Assembly: GCF_002584985.1 (NCBI RefSeq)
Contig: NZ_NUPZ01000004.1
Coordinates: 1-64,000 of the forward strand
Reading direction: 5' to 3'
DNA from: Bacillus sp. AFS029637
GTDB lineage: Bacteria > Bacillota > Bacilli > Bacillales > Bacillaceae_G
DNA: 64,000 nucleotides
Positions 47,072 to 55,109 of the stretch are shown piece by piece; the first letter of the stretch is position 1, and each line of letters begins with the position of its first letter. The position numbers and the translations under genes are program-made. The notes beneath the pieces are model-generated. The model ran no database searches. It saw only the letters and a program-made list of their open reading frames with translations, and was not told where the DNA came from.

Positions 47072-48508
47072 TTGAAACGTAGAGTTGCGATTATTGGAAT
47101 GGTTGTTGCATTTTTAATTGGTGCTGGCGGAATGTTTGCAGGAATGTCTGTATTTGGGGTTAACCCAGCAGAAGTAACGCAAACAATTTCGAGTGGAAAC
47201 GCTAGCACAACGCAAGGGAATTTGGCAAAAATTAATGAGGCGTATGCACTAATTGATTCACGTTATGTGGAAGACGTGAAAGATGACAAGTTAGTCGAAG
47301 GTGCAATACAAGGTATGTTGTCTACGCTGAAGGACCCTTATTCCACGTATATGGATAAAGAAACAGCCAAACAGTTTAGTGAATCGCTTGATCCAGAGTT
47401 AGAGGGGATTGGGGCTGAGGTGAACAAGACGGACGGTAAGCTTATTATCGTATCTCCAATTAAAGGTTCACCAGCAGAAAAGATAGGAATTAAACCGAAT
47501 GACCAAATCTTATCTGTAGATGGAAACAGTGTGAAAGACTTATCACGTGAAGAAGCAGTGCTAAAAATTCGTGGTAAAAAAGGAACGACTGTCGCGATTG
47601 AAATTAAACGTGCAGGAGTGGCTGATCCGATTGTATTTAAAATTAAGCGTGAAAAAATTCCGATTTTCACGGTGTTTAGTTCTGTGAAGCAAGAAAGCGG
47701 AAAAGATATCGGTTATATGCAAATTACTTCGTTTGCTGAAAATACGGCGAAAGAATTTAAGGATCAGTTAAAAGAGTTAGAGAAGAAAAACATACAAGGT
47801 TTAGTTATTGACGTGCGTGGTAATCCTGGTGGCTATTTGAATAGTGTAGAAGATATACTAGGAGAAATTATGACAAATAAAAAACCGATGCTACAAGTAG
47901 AGCAACGAAATGGGGAGAAAAAGAAATTCTCCACAGAACGAAAAGAGAGAAAACCATATCCAATTTCAGTGTTAATTGATAAAGGAAGTGCTTCTGCTTC
48001 AGAAATTTTAGCTGGTGCACTGCAAGAAGGAGAAGGTTACGATTTAATTGGTGAAACAACATTTGGTAAAGGAACTGTTCAACAAGCGGTTCCATTTAAA
48101 GATGGAAGTAACATTAAATTAACGATGTTTAAATGGTTAACTCCAGATGGAAATTGGATTCATAAAAAAGGAATCAAGCCAACTGTAGAAGTGAAACAAC
48201 CAGATTACTACCATGCGACGCCAATTCAAATTGAAAAGACACTTTCATACAATTCAAATGATGTGCAAGTAAAGCATGCACAAGAAATGCTAAAAAGCTT
48301 AGGATATGTACCGGGTCGTGAAGATGGATACTTTAGTAAAGAGACAGAATCAGCGCTGAAAGCATTCCAAAATGCAAATGAGATGGAAGCGACAGGACAG
48401 CTTGATAAAAAGACAGCTGAAGCAATCCAAACGAAAATCATTGAAAAAATCCGTTCTGGAGAAAATGATTTGCAATTACAATCAGCATTAAAATTAATGG
48501 CAAAATAA
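47072..48508 (+). CDS. ctpB: C-terminal processing peptidase (S41 family) CtpB-like
   Basis: 478 residues from TTG 47072 after AAAGGGGA. A membrane anchor (about 6-28) precedes the cap and the PDZ domain (about 95-180). The S41 protease core has the catalytic serine in KGSASASEILAGAL (about 310) and lysine in TTFGKGTVQ (about 335). A C-terminal peptidoglycan-binding domain (about 400-455) closes it. B. subtilis CtpB cuts SpoIVFA and SpoIVFB regulators to trigger sigma-K activation in sporulation. Conserved position before minJ. Upstream frame up to 47021 crosses the ftsX terminator and is not used. Confidence 0.94.
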   Translation: MKRRVAIIGMVVAFLIGAGGMFAGMSVFGVNPAEVTQTISSGNASTTQGNLAKINEAYALIDSRYVEDVKDDKLVEGAIQGMLSTLKDPYSTYMDKETAKQFSESLDPELEGIGAEVNKTDGKLIIVSPIKGSPAEKIGIKPNDQILSVDGNSVKDLSREEAVLKIRGKKGTTVAIEIKRAGVADPIVFKIKREKIPIFTVFSSVKQESGKDIGYMQITSFAENTAKEFKDQLKELEKKNIQGLVIDVRGNPGGYLNSVEDILGEIMTNKKPMLQVEQRNGEKKKFSTERKERKPYPISVLIDKGSASASEILAGALQEGEGYDLIGETTFGKGTVQQAVPFKDGSNIKLTMFKWLTPDGNWIHKKGIKPTVEVKQPDYYHATPIQIEKTLSYNSNDVQVKHAQEMLKSLGYVPGREDGYFSKETESALKAFQNANEMEATGQLDKKTAEAIQTKIIEKIRSGENDLQLQSALKLMAK

Positions 48509-48513
48509 GAAGA

Positions 48514-48546
48514 AATACAGGCATTTTATTGCCTGTATTTTTTTGT
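48514..48546 (+). terminator. ctpB terminator
   Basis: AATACAGGCA pairs with TGCCTGTATT around TTTTAT, then T7. Confidence 0.92.
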
Positions 48547-48617
48547 GTTAAACACACGTTTCTCCAGTTATGATAAGATAAAAAGAAAGAATGATATAAA
48601 TGGTGGTGAGTGAGTTC

Positions 48618-49802
48618 GTGGAAGCATGGATTTTTGAAATAATGCGGGCAGTTGGACGTTTTTTCTTACACCCTGCTGTCTATGTATTTTTAATAAGTAG
48701 TATCTTCGTTGGATACTTACGTATATTACGAGAGAGAAAAGATTTTTCTTTTAAAGTTTATGATATTTGGTTTGAACTGCGAACATCTCTATTTGCAGGG
48801 ATTGGATACGGATTAATCGTATCTGTTATTACGATTGGACTTGGACTTGTTGTTTCGAAAGCGAGTTTATGGGTAATTTTACTTTGGACGCTGCTATTTG
48901 GATTAACTGCTATGTATCGATATTTATCGGCGGCTTATACGTTTAGTATTGCGATTGTATGTGTTCTACTATCTTCTAAGCTACCAGTTTCCTTCTTACA
49001 GCTTAGAGAAGGGGAAGAGGGTACGATTGTATCTCTTGCTATTTTACTAGGCGTCATGCTTATTGTAGAAGGCTTATTGATTTCTAAAAATGCGGTGGGA
49101 TATTCTACACCAAAAATTAGGAAGGGAAAACGTGGGTTAAAGATCGGTTTACACGAATCGAAGCGTTTATGGATCATTCCTATTTTTATTCTTGTACCAG
49201 GTGATGCGGTAACGCAGTTCATTTCATGGTGGCCTGTCGTTTCAATAGGTTCAAATACATATTCTCTATTCCTCGTTCCATTTTTAATTGGATTTATGAG
49301 ACAGATTAGAAGTTATGAACCGACGGAAGCTCTATTATTTACAGGAAGACGTGTCTACGGATTAGCAGGACTTGTGCTTGTTTTAGGAATCGCAAGTTAC
49401 TGGTGGCACGTACTGGCAATTATCGCGATGGGAGTTGCAATACTTGGTCGTTTTACAATCTCGATGCAAGAAAAAATTGTAGATGAGACAAGACAAGCCT
49501 ATTTTGCTGCACGTAGTGAGGGACTAGTTGTATTAGATACAATTCCAAATACAATTGGGGCAGAGCTAAACTTACTACCTGGCGAAGTTATTACGAAAGT
49601 AAATGGAGTCGTTCCAAGAAGTGCCGAGGAATTTTATGATGCGCTTCAAACGAAGACGACAGGAGCGTTTTGTAAATTAGAAGTAATAGATACAAACGGT
49701 GAGCTTCGCCTTGCTCAAACAGCATTATATGCTGGGGGACATCACGAATTAGGTGTTGTGTTTGTTCAGCAGGATCATGAGTGGGATTCGGAAGCTATAT
49801 AA
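48618..49802 (+). CDS. minJ: Division topology protein MinJ-like (membrane protein with PDZ domain)
   Basis: 394 residues from GTG 48618, behind GGTGGTGAG; ATG 48600 has no ribosome site. Seven or so membrane segments fill residues 15-295, followed by a cytoplasmic PDZ domain (about 300-390: EGLVVLDTIPNTIGAELNLL and GEVITKVNGVVP). In B. subtilis MinJ links DivIVA to MinD so that division is blocked near poles and old septa. The gene lies after ctpB as in B. subtilis, although swrA is not next to it here. Confidence 0.9.
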   Translation: MEAWIFEIMRAVGRFFLHPAVYVFLISSIFVGYLRILRERKDFSFKVYDIWFELRTSLFAGIGYGLIVSVITIGLGLVVSKASLWVILLWTLLFGLTAMYRYLSAAYTFSIAIVCVLLSSKLPVSFLQLREGEEGTIVSLAILLGVMLIVEGLLISKNAVGYSTPKIRKGKRGLKIGLHESKRLWIIPIFILVPGDAVTQFISWWPVVSIGSNTYSLFLVPFLIGFMRQIRSYEPTEALLFTGRRVYGLAGLVLVLGIASYWWHVLAIIAMGVAILGRFTISMQEKIVDETRQAYFAARSEGLVVLDTIPNTIGAELNLLPGEVITKVNGVVPRSAEEFYDALQTKTTGAFCKLEVIDTNGELRLAQTALYAGGHHELGVVFVQQDHEWDSEAI

Positions 49803-49810
49803 TAGAAGTG

Positions 49811-49842
49811 AGGTATCACCTTGTGGTGGTACCTTTTTTGTT
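49811..49842 (+). terminator. minJ terminator
   Basis: AGGTATCACC pairs with GGTGGTACCT around TTGT, then T6. Confidence 0.88.
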
Positions 49843-49869
49843 TTTGGGGGAGGGTAGTTAGTACATGAA

Positions 49870-49929
49870 ATTTATATCGGCGATTATCCGAATATATCGA
49901 CTTTCCGGCAAAAAACGATAACTATCGCA
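49870..49929. repeat. Dispersed intergenic repeat, copy 4
   Basis: TTATATCGGCGATTATCCG, then AATATATCGAC, TTTCCGGCAAAAAACGATAA. It shares TTATATCGGCG exactly with the copy at 6885, and CCGGCAA with the copy at 23855. Confidence 0.6.
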
Positions 49930-49973
49930 AACCTTATTTATAGTTTCATAGACGGATAACTTGAATATTCATT

Positions 49974-49988
49974 TGATAATGGTTATCA
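49974..49988. promoter_or_regulatory. Fur box
   Basis: TGATAATGGTTATCA matches the 7-1-7 Bacillus Fur inverted repeat TGATAATnATTATCA with one mismatch. It lies 41 bp before the ABC transporter start, where it would overlap the promoter. Confidence 0.8.
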
Positions 49989-50028
49989 TTTAGGGAGTCT
50001 TTTTAATTTTGGAAAATGGAGGGAAGAT

Positions 50029-51744
50029 ATGTTACGTAAATTTTTTTCGTACTATAAACCGTACAAAGGTTTATTTATACTCGACTTTTCTTGCGCAGTT
50101 GTCGCAGGATTGCTAGAACTTGGCTTCCCGCTTATCGTAAACCAATTTATCGATAAGTTATTGCCAGGGCAAAACTGGACGCTTATTTTATGGGCTTGTT
50201 TCGGTTTACTTGCAGTGTATATGTTAAACGCAGGCCTGCAATATGTCGTTACATATTGGGGACATATGCTTGGTGTTAACATTGAAACAGATATGAGGCA
50301 GAAATTATTTGATCACATTCAAAAGCTATCATTCAGATTTTTTGACAATAATAAAACAGGTCATTTAATTTCACGCCTTACGAACGATTTAATGGAAATT
50401 GGAGAAATTGCCCACCACGGGCCAGAAGATTTATTCATCGCTGTTATGACTTTAGTCGGGGCGTTTTCATTTATGATGATGATTAACTGGAAGTTAGCGC
50501 TGTTAACATTCTTCGTCATTCCATTCTTATTATGGTTGGCACTTTACTTCAACAAAAAAATGACAGGTACGTTTAGACGGTTATTCTCAGACGTTGCTGA
50601 TTTCAATGCATGTATTGAAAATAACGTCGGTGGTATTCGCGTTGTACAAGCATTCGGAAATGAAAAGTTTGAGAAAGATCAGTTCGCTGTAAACAACGCT
50701 CGTTTTCGTACAACGAAATTAATGGCGTATAAAATTATGGCGCTAAATTCGTCAATTAGTTATATGCTTATGCGTCTCGTAACGCTCTTCGTATTAATAT
50801 GCGGCACATGGTTTGTTCTGCAAGGTGAATTAACGTACGGTGGATTTATTGGCTTCGTCTTATTAACGAATATTTTCTTCCGTCCAATTGAGAAAATTAA
50901 CGCGGTTATTGAAAGTTATCCGAAAGGAATCGCAGGTTTTAAAAGATATGTAGAACTTCTTGAAACAGAGCCTGATATTGTAGATTCTAAAGATGCGATA
51001 GAAGTAAAACATGTACATGGTGATATTCAATATAACAACATTACGTTCGGATATGAAAATAAAGAACCGATTTTACATGATATTAGTTTGAAAATACATG
51101 CAGGTGAAACAGTTGCGTTCGTTGGTCCATCAGGGGCTGGAAAAACAACGTTATGTAGTTTACTACCACGTTTTTATGAGCAATCATCTGGTTCCATTCA
51201 AATTGATGGTATTGATACGAAAGAGATGACATTATCATCACTTCGTAAGCAAATCGGAATTGTGCAACAAGATGTGTTCTTATTCTCAGGAACGATTCGT
51301 GAAAATATTGCTTACGGAAATTTAAAAGCGTCAGAAGCTGATATTTGGCAGGCAGTAAAGAGAGCGCAGTTAGAAGATTTAATTTACTCGCAGCCGGACG
51401 GTTTAGATACAGTTATCGGTGAGCGCGGCGTGAAACTTTCCGGTGGACAGAAGCAACGTCTAGCGATTGCCCGTATGTTCTTGAAAAACCCGCCAATTTT
51501 AATTTTAGATGAAGCAACTTCTGCGTTAGATACAGAGACGGAACTTGCGATTCAAAAATCACTTGCAGAATTAGCCGTTGGTCGTACAACATTAGTAATT
51601 GCACATAGACTTGCAACGATTAAAAATGCAGATCGTATCGTCGTTGTAAATAAAGACGGTATTGCAGAGCAAGGTTCACATGATGAATTAATTGAGCGTG
51701 GCGGAGGATATAGCAGGTTATACGAAGCACAGTTTAGTTCGTAA
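50029..51744 (+). CDS. ABC exporter half-transporter (permease fused to ATPase)
   Basis: 571 residues. Six membrane segments in residues 10-295 (type I exporter fold) are followed by the ATPase with Walker A GPSGAGKTTL (about 363), signature LSGGQKQRLAIA (about 470) and Walker B ILILDEATSALD (about 492). It works as a dimer, exporting lipids, peptides or drugs. The Fur box upstream suggests induction by iron starvation, which would fit siderophore or haem-related export, but no siderophore genes are adjacent. A GGAGGGAAG ribosome site precedes the ATG. Confidence 0.93.
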   Translation: MLRKFFSYYKPYKGLFILDFSCAVVAGLLELGFPLIVNQFIDKLLPGQNWTLILWACFGLLAVYMLNAGLQYVVTYWGHMLGVNIETDMRQKLFDHIQKLSFRFFDNNKTGHLISRLTNDLMEIGEIAHHGPEDLFIAVMTLVGAFSFMMMINWKLALLTFFVIPFLLWLALYFNKKMTGTFRRLFSDVADFNACIENNVGGIRVVQAFGNEKFEKDQFAVNNARFRTTKLMAYKIMALNSSISYMLMRLVTLFVLICGTWFVLQGELTYGGFIGFVLLTNIFFRPIEKINAVIESYPKGIAGFKRYVELLETEPDIVDSKDAIEVKHVHGDIQYNNITFGYENKEPILHDISLKIHAGETVAFVGPSGAGKTTLCSLLPRFYEQSSGSIQIDGIDTKEMTLSSLRKQIGIVQQDVFLFSGTIRENIAYGNLKASEADIWQAVKRAQLEDLIYSQPDGLDTVIGERGVKLSGGQKQRLAIARMFLKNPPILILDEATSALDTETELAIQKSLAELAVGRTTLVIAHRLATIKNADRIVVVNKDGIAEQGSHDELIERGGGYSRLYEAQFSS

Positions 51745-51811
51745 ATATAATTTCTGCTGAATTAGCACACCATATAAGTAGATGGAAATCTTATATGGGA
51801 GGCTAAAGAGT

Positions 51812-52123
51812 ATGATTATAACAACAACGTCTACAATTCAAGGAAAAGAAATTATTGAGTATGTCGATATCGTGAATGGTGAAGCGATTATGGGTGCGAA
51901 TATCGTTCGTGACCTTTTCGCTTCTGTCCGTGATGTAGTCGGCGGTCGTTCTGGCGCTTATGAAAGTAAATTAAAAGAAGCGCGCGATATCGCGATGGAA
52001 GAGATGAAAACTCTCGCAAGACAAAAAAATGCGAACGCAATTGTCGGTATTGACGTGGACTACGAAGTCGTTCGCGAAGGGATGCTAATGGTTGCGGTGA
52101 GCGGGACTGCTGTCCGTATATAA
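51812..52123 (+). CDS. YbjQ/UPF0145 family protein
   Basis: 103 residues from ATG 51812 after GGGAGG. The fold signature is visible: [20 protein letters not shown], then [29 protein letters not shown], and [12 protein letters not shown] at the end. The family forms small pentameric beta-alpha rings of unknown role, sometimes labelled heavy metal-binding. It lies 67 bp after the ABC exporter with no terminator between, so it may share the Fur-controlled transcript. A strong terminator follows. Confidence 0.9.
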   Translation: MIITTTSTIQGKEIIEYVDIVNGEAIMGANIVRDLFASVRDVVGGRSGAYESKLKEARDIAMEEMKTLARQKNANAIVGIDVDYEVVREGMLMVAVSGTAVRI

Positions 52124-52127
52124 AGTG

Positions 52128-52156
52128 AAAAGCCGTGCTGATGCACGGCTTTTTGC
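52128..52156 (+). terminator. Terminator after the YbjQ-like gene
   Basis: AAAAGCCGTGC pairs with GCACGGCTTTT around TGAT. Confidence 0.92.
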
Positions 52157-52236
52157 TGTTATTGATGCTATGCTATGTCGAAGCCTCGATATTTCTTGGG
52201 AAATGTGGAAGGTCCCGTCGATATATAGGGAAGACA

Positions 52237-53871
52237 TTAGAGCGATTCTTTACATTTCCGGATTTGAACTAATAATGTTTCGTATTCTTGGTTGAGAGAT
52301 GTGATGTCATCGTGATGATTGGGTATAGAAATTCGGCCGATGATTTCAGTTAATTTTGTTTGTAACCGTAATAATTCTTGTTCAGTAACGTTTACAGAAT
52401 CCCCGGTTGTTCGTTTTGTGTATTGCTCGTAATTGCCATGGAATATTCTTGGCTCGTTTTCATCCACTTGTAGAATATGGTCTGCAACAGAACGAATAAA
52501 GGCGCGGTCATGGCTAATGAAAAGTATAGTGCCCGGATATTCTTGTAACATGCTTTCTAATTCTTCTTGCGTTGCTAAGTCTAAATAGTTTGTCGGTTCA
52601 TCAAGCAGAAGCATATTATAGTTTCCTAAAAATACTTTTGCGAGTGCAACCTTCATTCGCTCACCCCCGCTTAGAACGTGCACAGGTTTATGAACATCTT
52701 CACGGCGGAATAGAAGCCGTGCAAGTATTGTTCGAACGAACGATTCCGTATAGTTTGTTTCTTCTAGAACATTTTCTAAAATTGTTTGATCTGTTTTTAA
52801 AATAGATAGTGTTTGTTCAAAGTACCCAATCTTACAACTTTTCGAAAGCTGAATGCCGCGCTCTTTTGCGAGAAGCATGTTGAACAGAGTTGTTTTTCCA
52901 CTTCCGTTTGCCCCTAAAATAGCAAGTTTTGCACCAGGTGCAATAGTTCCATTCATATTTTTAAATAGTGTGCGGTCACCTATTTTTTTTGTGGCTTTAT
53001 TGAACTGCATCACCACTTTACTATGAATAGGAGTATGGTATTGCACGTCAAACTGAGCTTGAGAAAGATCCTTTGGCTTTTCTTTCTTTTCTAATTTTTC
53101 GAGACGTGTCTCTAATGCTTTCGCTGCTTTGCTAACCTGTTCTTGGCCATGAGCCCCACTTAACTTATAAAGTTTAGATTCAGATGAACTGAACCGTGTT
53201 GGGATTTTTGTCATGCTAGAAGCACGTTGCTTTTTTTGTAAAATGGACTGTTCTAAACGATTTTTTTCTTGTACATATTGCTCATATTCCGCTTGTTTTT
53301 GTATTCGCTCACGTTCTTTTTGCTTTCGATAGTTGGAATAATTCCCTTTATATTCTTGAATCGTACCGTCTTCGATTTCAATGATTTTTGTACATATCGC
53401 ATCTAAAAAATCACGATCATGTGATATTAAAACAATGGCCCCTTTATAAGATAAAAGTGTCTTTTCTAATTGCTCTGTACCGAACATATCTAAGTGGCTA
53501 GTCGGTTCATCAGCAAATAAAATGCCTGCATCCTGTTCGAGAGCGTGGGCAATTTTTAGGCGCATGCGTTCACCGCCGCTCATTGAATCTGTAACGTTTG
53601 AAATGCTCCATTTTCCTTTTGCGAGAGAAGAAGCGGTTTCCGGTAGTTCTTCGCTAAGCTGAGGAATGATGGCGATAGAACTATGATGAGTTACTATACC
53701 TTCGTCAGCTTCTATTTCTTTACTTAATATTTGTAGTAACGTAGATTTTCCAGCTCCGTTGACTCCGACAATTCCTATACGATCCTGCGCTCGAATTTCT
53801 AGTGATGGTAACGTAAATAGTGTGCGATCACCAAAGCTCTTTTCGATATTACGTGCAAATAAAATAGTCAT
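52237..53871 (-). CDS. ABC-F family ribosomal protection-type ATPase (Vga/VmlR/Msr class)
   Basis: 544 residues with two ATPase domains and no membrane segment. The first has GVNGAGKST (36-44) and MSGGERMRLKIA; the second GANGSGKTT (about 318) and LSGGERMKVALA. Between them lies the long charged linker (about 185-260, QKKQRASSMTKIPTRFSSSE) that enters the ribosomal exit site. This linker places it with antibiotic-resistance ABC-F proteins for lincosamides, streptogramin A or pleuromutilins rather than with the housekeeping EttA/Uup types. Expression appears to be controlled by an attenuator whose hairpin hides the ribosome site GGGAGG. Drug spectrum cannot be read from sequence. Confidence 0.9.
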   Translation of the reverse strand: MTILFARNIEKSFGDRTLFTLPSLEIRAQDRIGIVGVNGAGKSTLLQILSKEIEADEGIVTHHSSIAIIPQLSEELPETASSLAKGKWSISNVTDSMSGGERMRLKIAHALEQDAGILFADEPTSHLDMFGTEQLEKTLLSYKGAIVLISHDRDFLDAICTKIIEIEDGTIQEYKGNYSNYRKQKERERIQKQAEYEQYVQEKNRLEQSILQKKQRASSMTKIPTRFSSSESKLYKLSGAHGQEQVSKAAKALETRLEKLEKKEKPKDLSQAQFDVQYHTPIHSKVVMQFNKATKKIGDRTLFKNMNGTIAPGAKLAILGANGSGKTTLFNMLLAKERGIQLSKSCKIGYFEQTLSILKTDQTILENVLEETNYTESFVRTILARLLFRREDVHKPVHVLSGGERMKVALAKVFLGNYNMLLLDEPTNYLDLATQEELESMLQEYPGTILFISHDRAFIRSVADHILQVDENEPRIFHGNYEQYTKRTTGDSVNVTEQELLRLQTKLTEIIGRISIPNHHDDITSLNQEYETLLVQIRKCKESL

Positions 53872-53901
53872 AAAAAAACCTCCCTAGTTTCACTAGAGAG
53901 G
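53872..53901 (-). terminator. Leader attenuator overlapping the ABC-F ribosome site
   Basis: On the minus strand CCTCTCTAGT (53901-53892) pairs with ACTAGGGAGG (53888-53879), followed by T7 directly abutting the ATG at 53871. The 3' arm is the Shine-Dalgarno sequence, so the hairpin can stop both transcription and translation. Confidence 0.85.
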
Positions 53902-53914
53902 ATAAACGTCGTCC

Positions 53915-54016
53915 TTACATGTAAAAATCGTACATAAATAAACGATTTTTTACATGATCGCTTCGAAAGAAAGTATCGACTAATGGACAGACTAATCCCC
54001 TGCTAGTTTTCATCAT
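53915..54016 (-). CDS. Possible leader peptide of the ABC-F gene
   Basis: 33 codons from ATG 54016 (MMKTSRGLVCPLVDTFFRSD...), stopping at 53915-53917 just before the attenuator hairpin. Its last codons run through the competing stem at 53918-53956, so a ribosome stalled by antibiotic could change the fold. The ribosome site is poor (AGTGAAC), so translation is uncertain. Confidence 0.35.
   Translation of the reverse strand: MMKTSRGLVCPLVDTFFRSDHVKNRLFMYDFYM
53918..53956 (-). promoter_or_regulatory. Second leader hairpin (ABC-F)
   Basis: CATGTAAAAAATCGT pairs with ACGATTTTTACATG across a 10-base loop, one unpaired base in the A/T run. It lies between the possible leader start and the attenuator and is the likely switch partner. 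Confidence 0.6.
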
Positions 54017-54104
54017 TTTTGTTCACTATTTGTGATGGATGAAATAAATAAGAGAATTAGAACTTCATTGGTCAAAGTACCTTCCTTTCATAATATTACT
54101 TTTA

Positions 54105-54120
54105 TTGTATGCGCATACAA
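54105..54120. promoter_or_regulatory. 16-bp perfect palindrome, candidate operator
   Basis: TTGTATGCGCATACAA lies 15 bp beyond the flavodoxin-like gene end and upstream of the likely -35 (TTGACC) of the ABC-F gene. No loop or T-run is present, so it is more likely a protein binding site than a terminator. Confidence 0.5.
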
Positions 54121-54135
54121 ATGAGATTGTCAAAC

Positions 54136-54681
54136 TTATTTCTGTTTGTAATTTTTGAATTCGTTATTATAAATTTGTGCCTTTGCTAGTGCTTCAGCAT
54201 CATTTTTGATTTCATCTAATCCATTCGCATCCCCAATAATATACCCTTCAAATGATGAACCAACAAAATCAAAGATATATTGGAACTGAGCAATAAGTGG
54301 CAATGCTTTCAGTTTCGGATTGTCTCCGCCAACGATGACAACGTACATCTTTTTCTCTTTCATTTTCTCTTTGAAATGAAGAGATGTATCACGCAAGCTT
54401 TGTGACCAGCGATCAACGAAGTTTTTCATATGACCGCTCATTCCGTACCAGTATAGCGGTGTAGCGAAGATAATCGTGTCGTGCTCTAGCATGCGTTTGG
54501 TTAACTGCTCGTAGTCATCGTTTACAGGTTGAAATCCTTCTGCATCATGACGTTGATCTGTAATAGGATGGACTGTATAGTCTCGTAAGTAAATTTGTTC
54601 TGTTTCAATCCCATGAATCATCGTATGTGTTAGAGTTTCTGTATTTCCGTTTTGTCTAGAACTGCCATGTATAACAAACAT
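54136..54681 (-). CDS. NAD(P)H-dependent FMN reductase / flavodoxin-like oxidoreductase
   Basis: 181 residues. The flavodoxin fold is seen in FVIHGSSRQNGNTETLTHTM (phosphate-binding loop), IIFATPLYWYGMSGHMKNFVDR (about 70-92) and YVVIVGGDNP. Such proteins reduce quinones, azo dyes or nitro compounds with NAD(P)H and FMN. It follows the MerR gene by 4 bp on the same strand, so the regulator probably controls it together with itself. A GGGATG-type ribosome site is present within the merR end. The substrate is unknown. Confidence 0.9.
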   Translation of the reverse strand: MFVIHGSSRQNGNTETLTHTMIHGIETEQIYLRDYTVHPITDQRHDAEGFQPVNDDYEQLTKRMLEHDTIIFATPLYWYGMSGHMKNFVDRWSQSLRDTSLHFKEKMKEKKMYVVIVGGDNPKLKALPLIAQFQYIFDFVGSSFEGYIIGDANGLDEIKNDAEALAKAQIYNNEFKNYKQK

Positions 54682-54685
54682 GTAA

Positions 54686-55054
54686 TCATCCCTTTTCTTT
54701 TGCTTGTTTTAGGAGTGAAACGTGTTTTTGCAAATTCGTTTGAATGCTGGAAAGTAAGGAGATTTGCTTTGTTACTTCATTGAGTTTATCTTCATAAAGT
54801 GCAAGGATACTGCTGCAAGGATTTTCGTACAGGTGCGGCTCGATTTCAAGGCAGCGCAGCATCCTTGCCGTCTCTTCTAAATTTAAACCAATTTGTAAGT
54901 ACATTTGAATGAGTTCTACTTTTTCAATAGCACTTTCATCAAAATCACGGTAGCCATTTGCGAGGCGCTTCGAAGGAAGTAACCCCTTTTCTTCGTAATG
55001 TCTTAGTGATCTTTCGCTAACGCCAGTTTCTTTTGATAACTCCCCGATTCGCAA
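54686..55054 (-). CDS. MerR family transcriptional regulator
   Basis: 122 residues. The MerR helix-turn-helix RIGELSKETGVSERSLRHYEEKGLLPSKR is followed by GYRDFDESAIEKVELIQMYLQIGLNLEE and a coiled-coil dimer helix. The effector region is short, with Cys residues (MLRCLE and ENPCSSI, about 85 and 96). These might sense metals or electrophiles, as in AdhR/NmlR-type regulators, which control similar flavoproteins. Its promoter has the long MerR spacer with a dyad in it. It is the first gene of a two-gene operon. Confidence 0.93.
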   Translation of the reverse strand: MRIGELSKETGVSERSLRHYEEKGLLPSKRLANGYRDFDESAIEKVELIQMYLQIGLNLEETARMLRCLEIEPHLYENPCSSILALYEDKLNEVTKQISLLSSIQTNLQKHVSLLKQAKEKG

Positions 55055-55077
55055 TGTGTTTCACTCCTTTTACATGT

Positions 55078-55109
55078 ATTGTAAACCTTCACACTAATGT
55101 GAAGGTCAA
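55078..55109 (-). promoter_or_regulatory. MerR-type promoter and operator of the merR-flavoprotein operon
   Basis: On the minus strand, -35 TTGACC (55109-55104) and -10 TACAAT (55083-55078) are separated by 20 bp. The dyad ACCTTCACATTAGTGTGAAGGT (split: ACCTTCACA and TGTGAAGGT) fills the spacer. An overlong spacer with centred dyad is the MerR hallmark; activation untwists the DNA. Confidence 0.88.
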
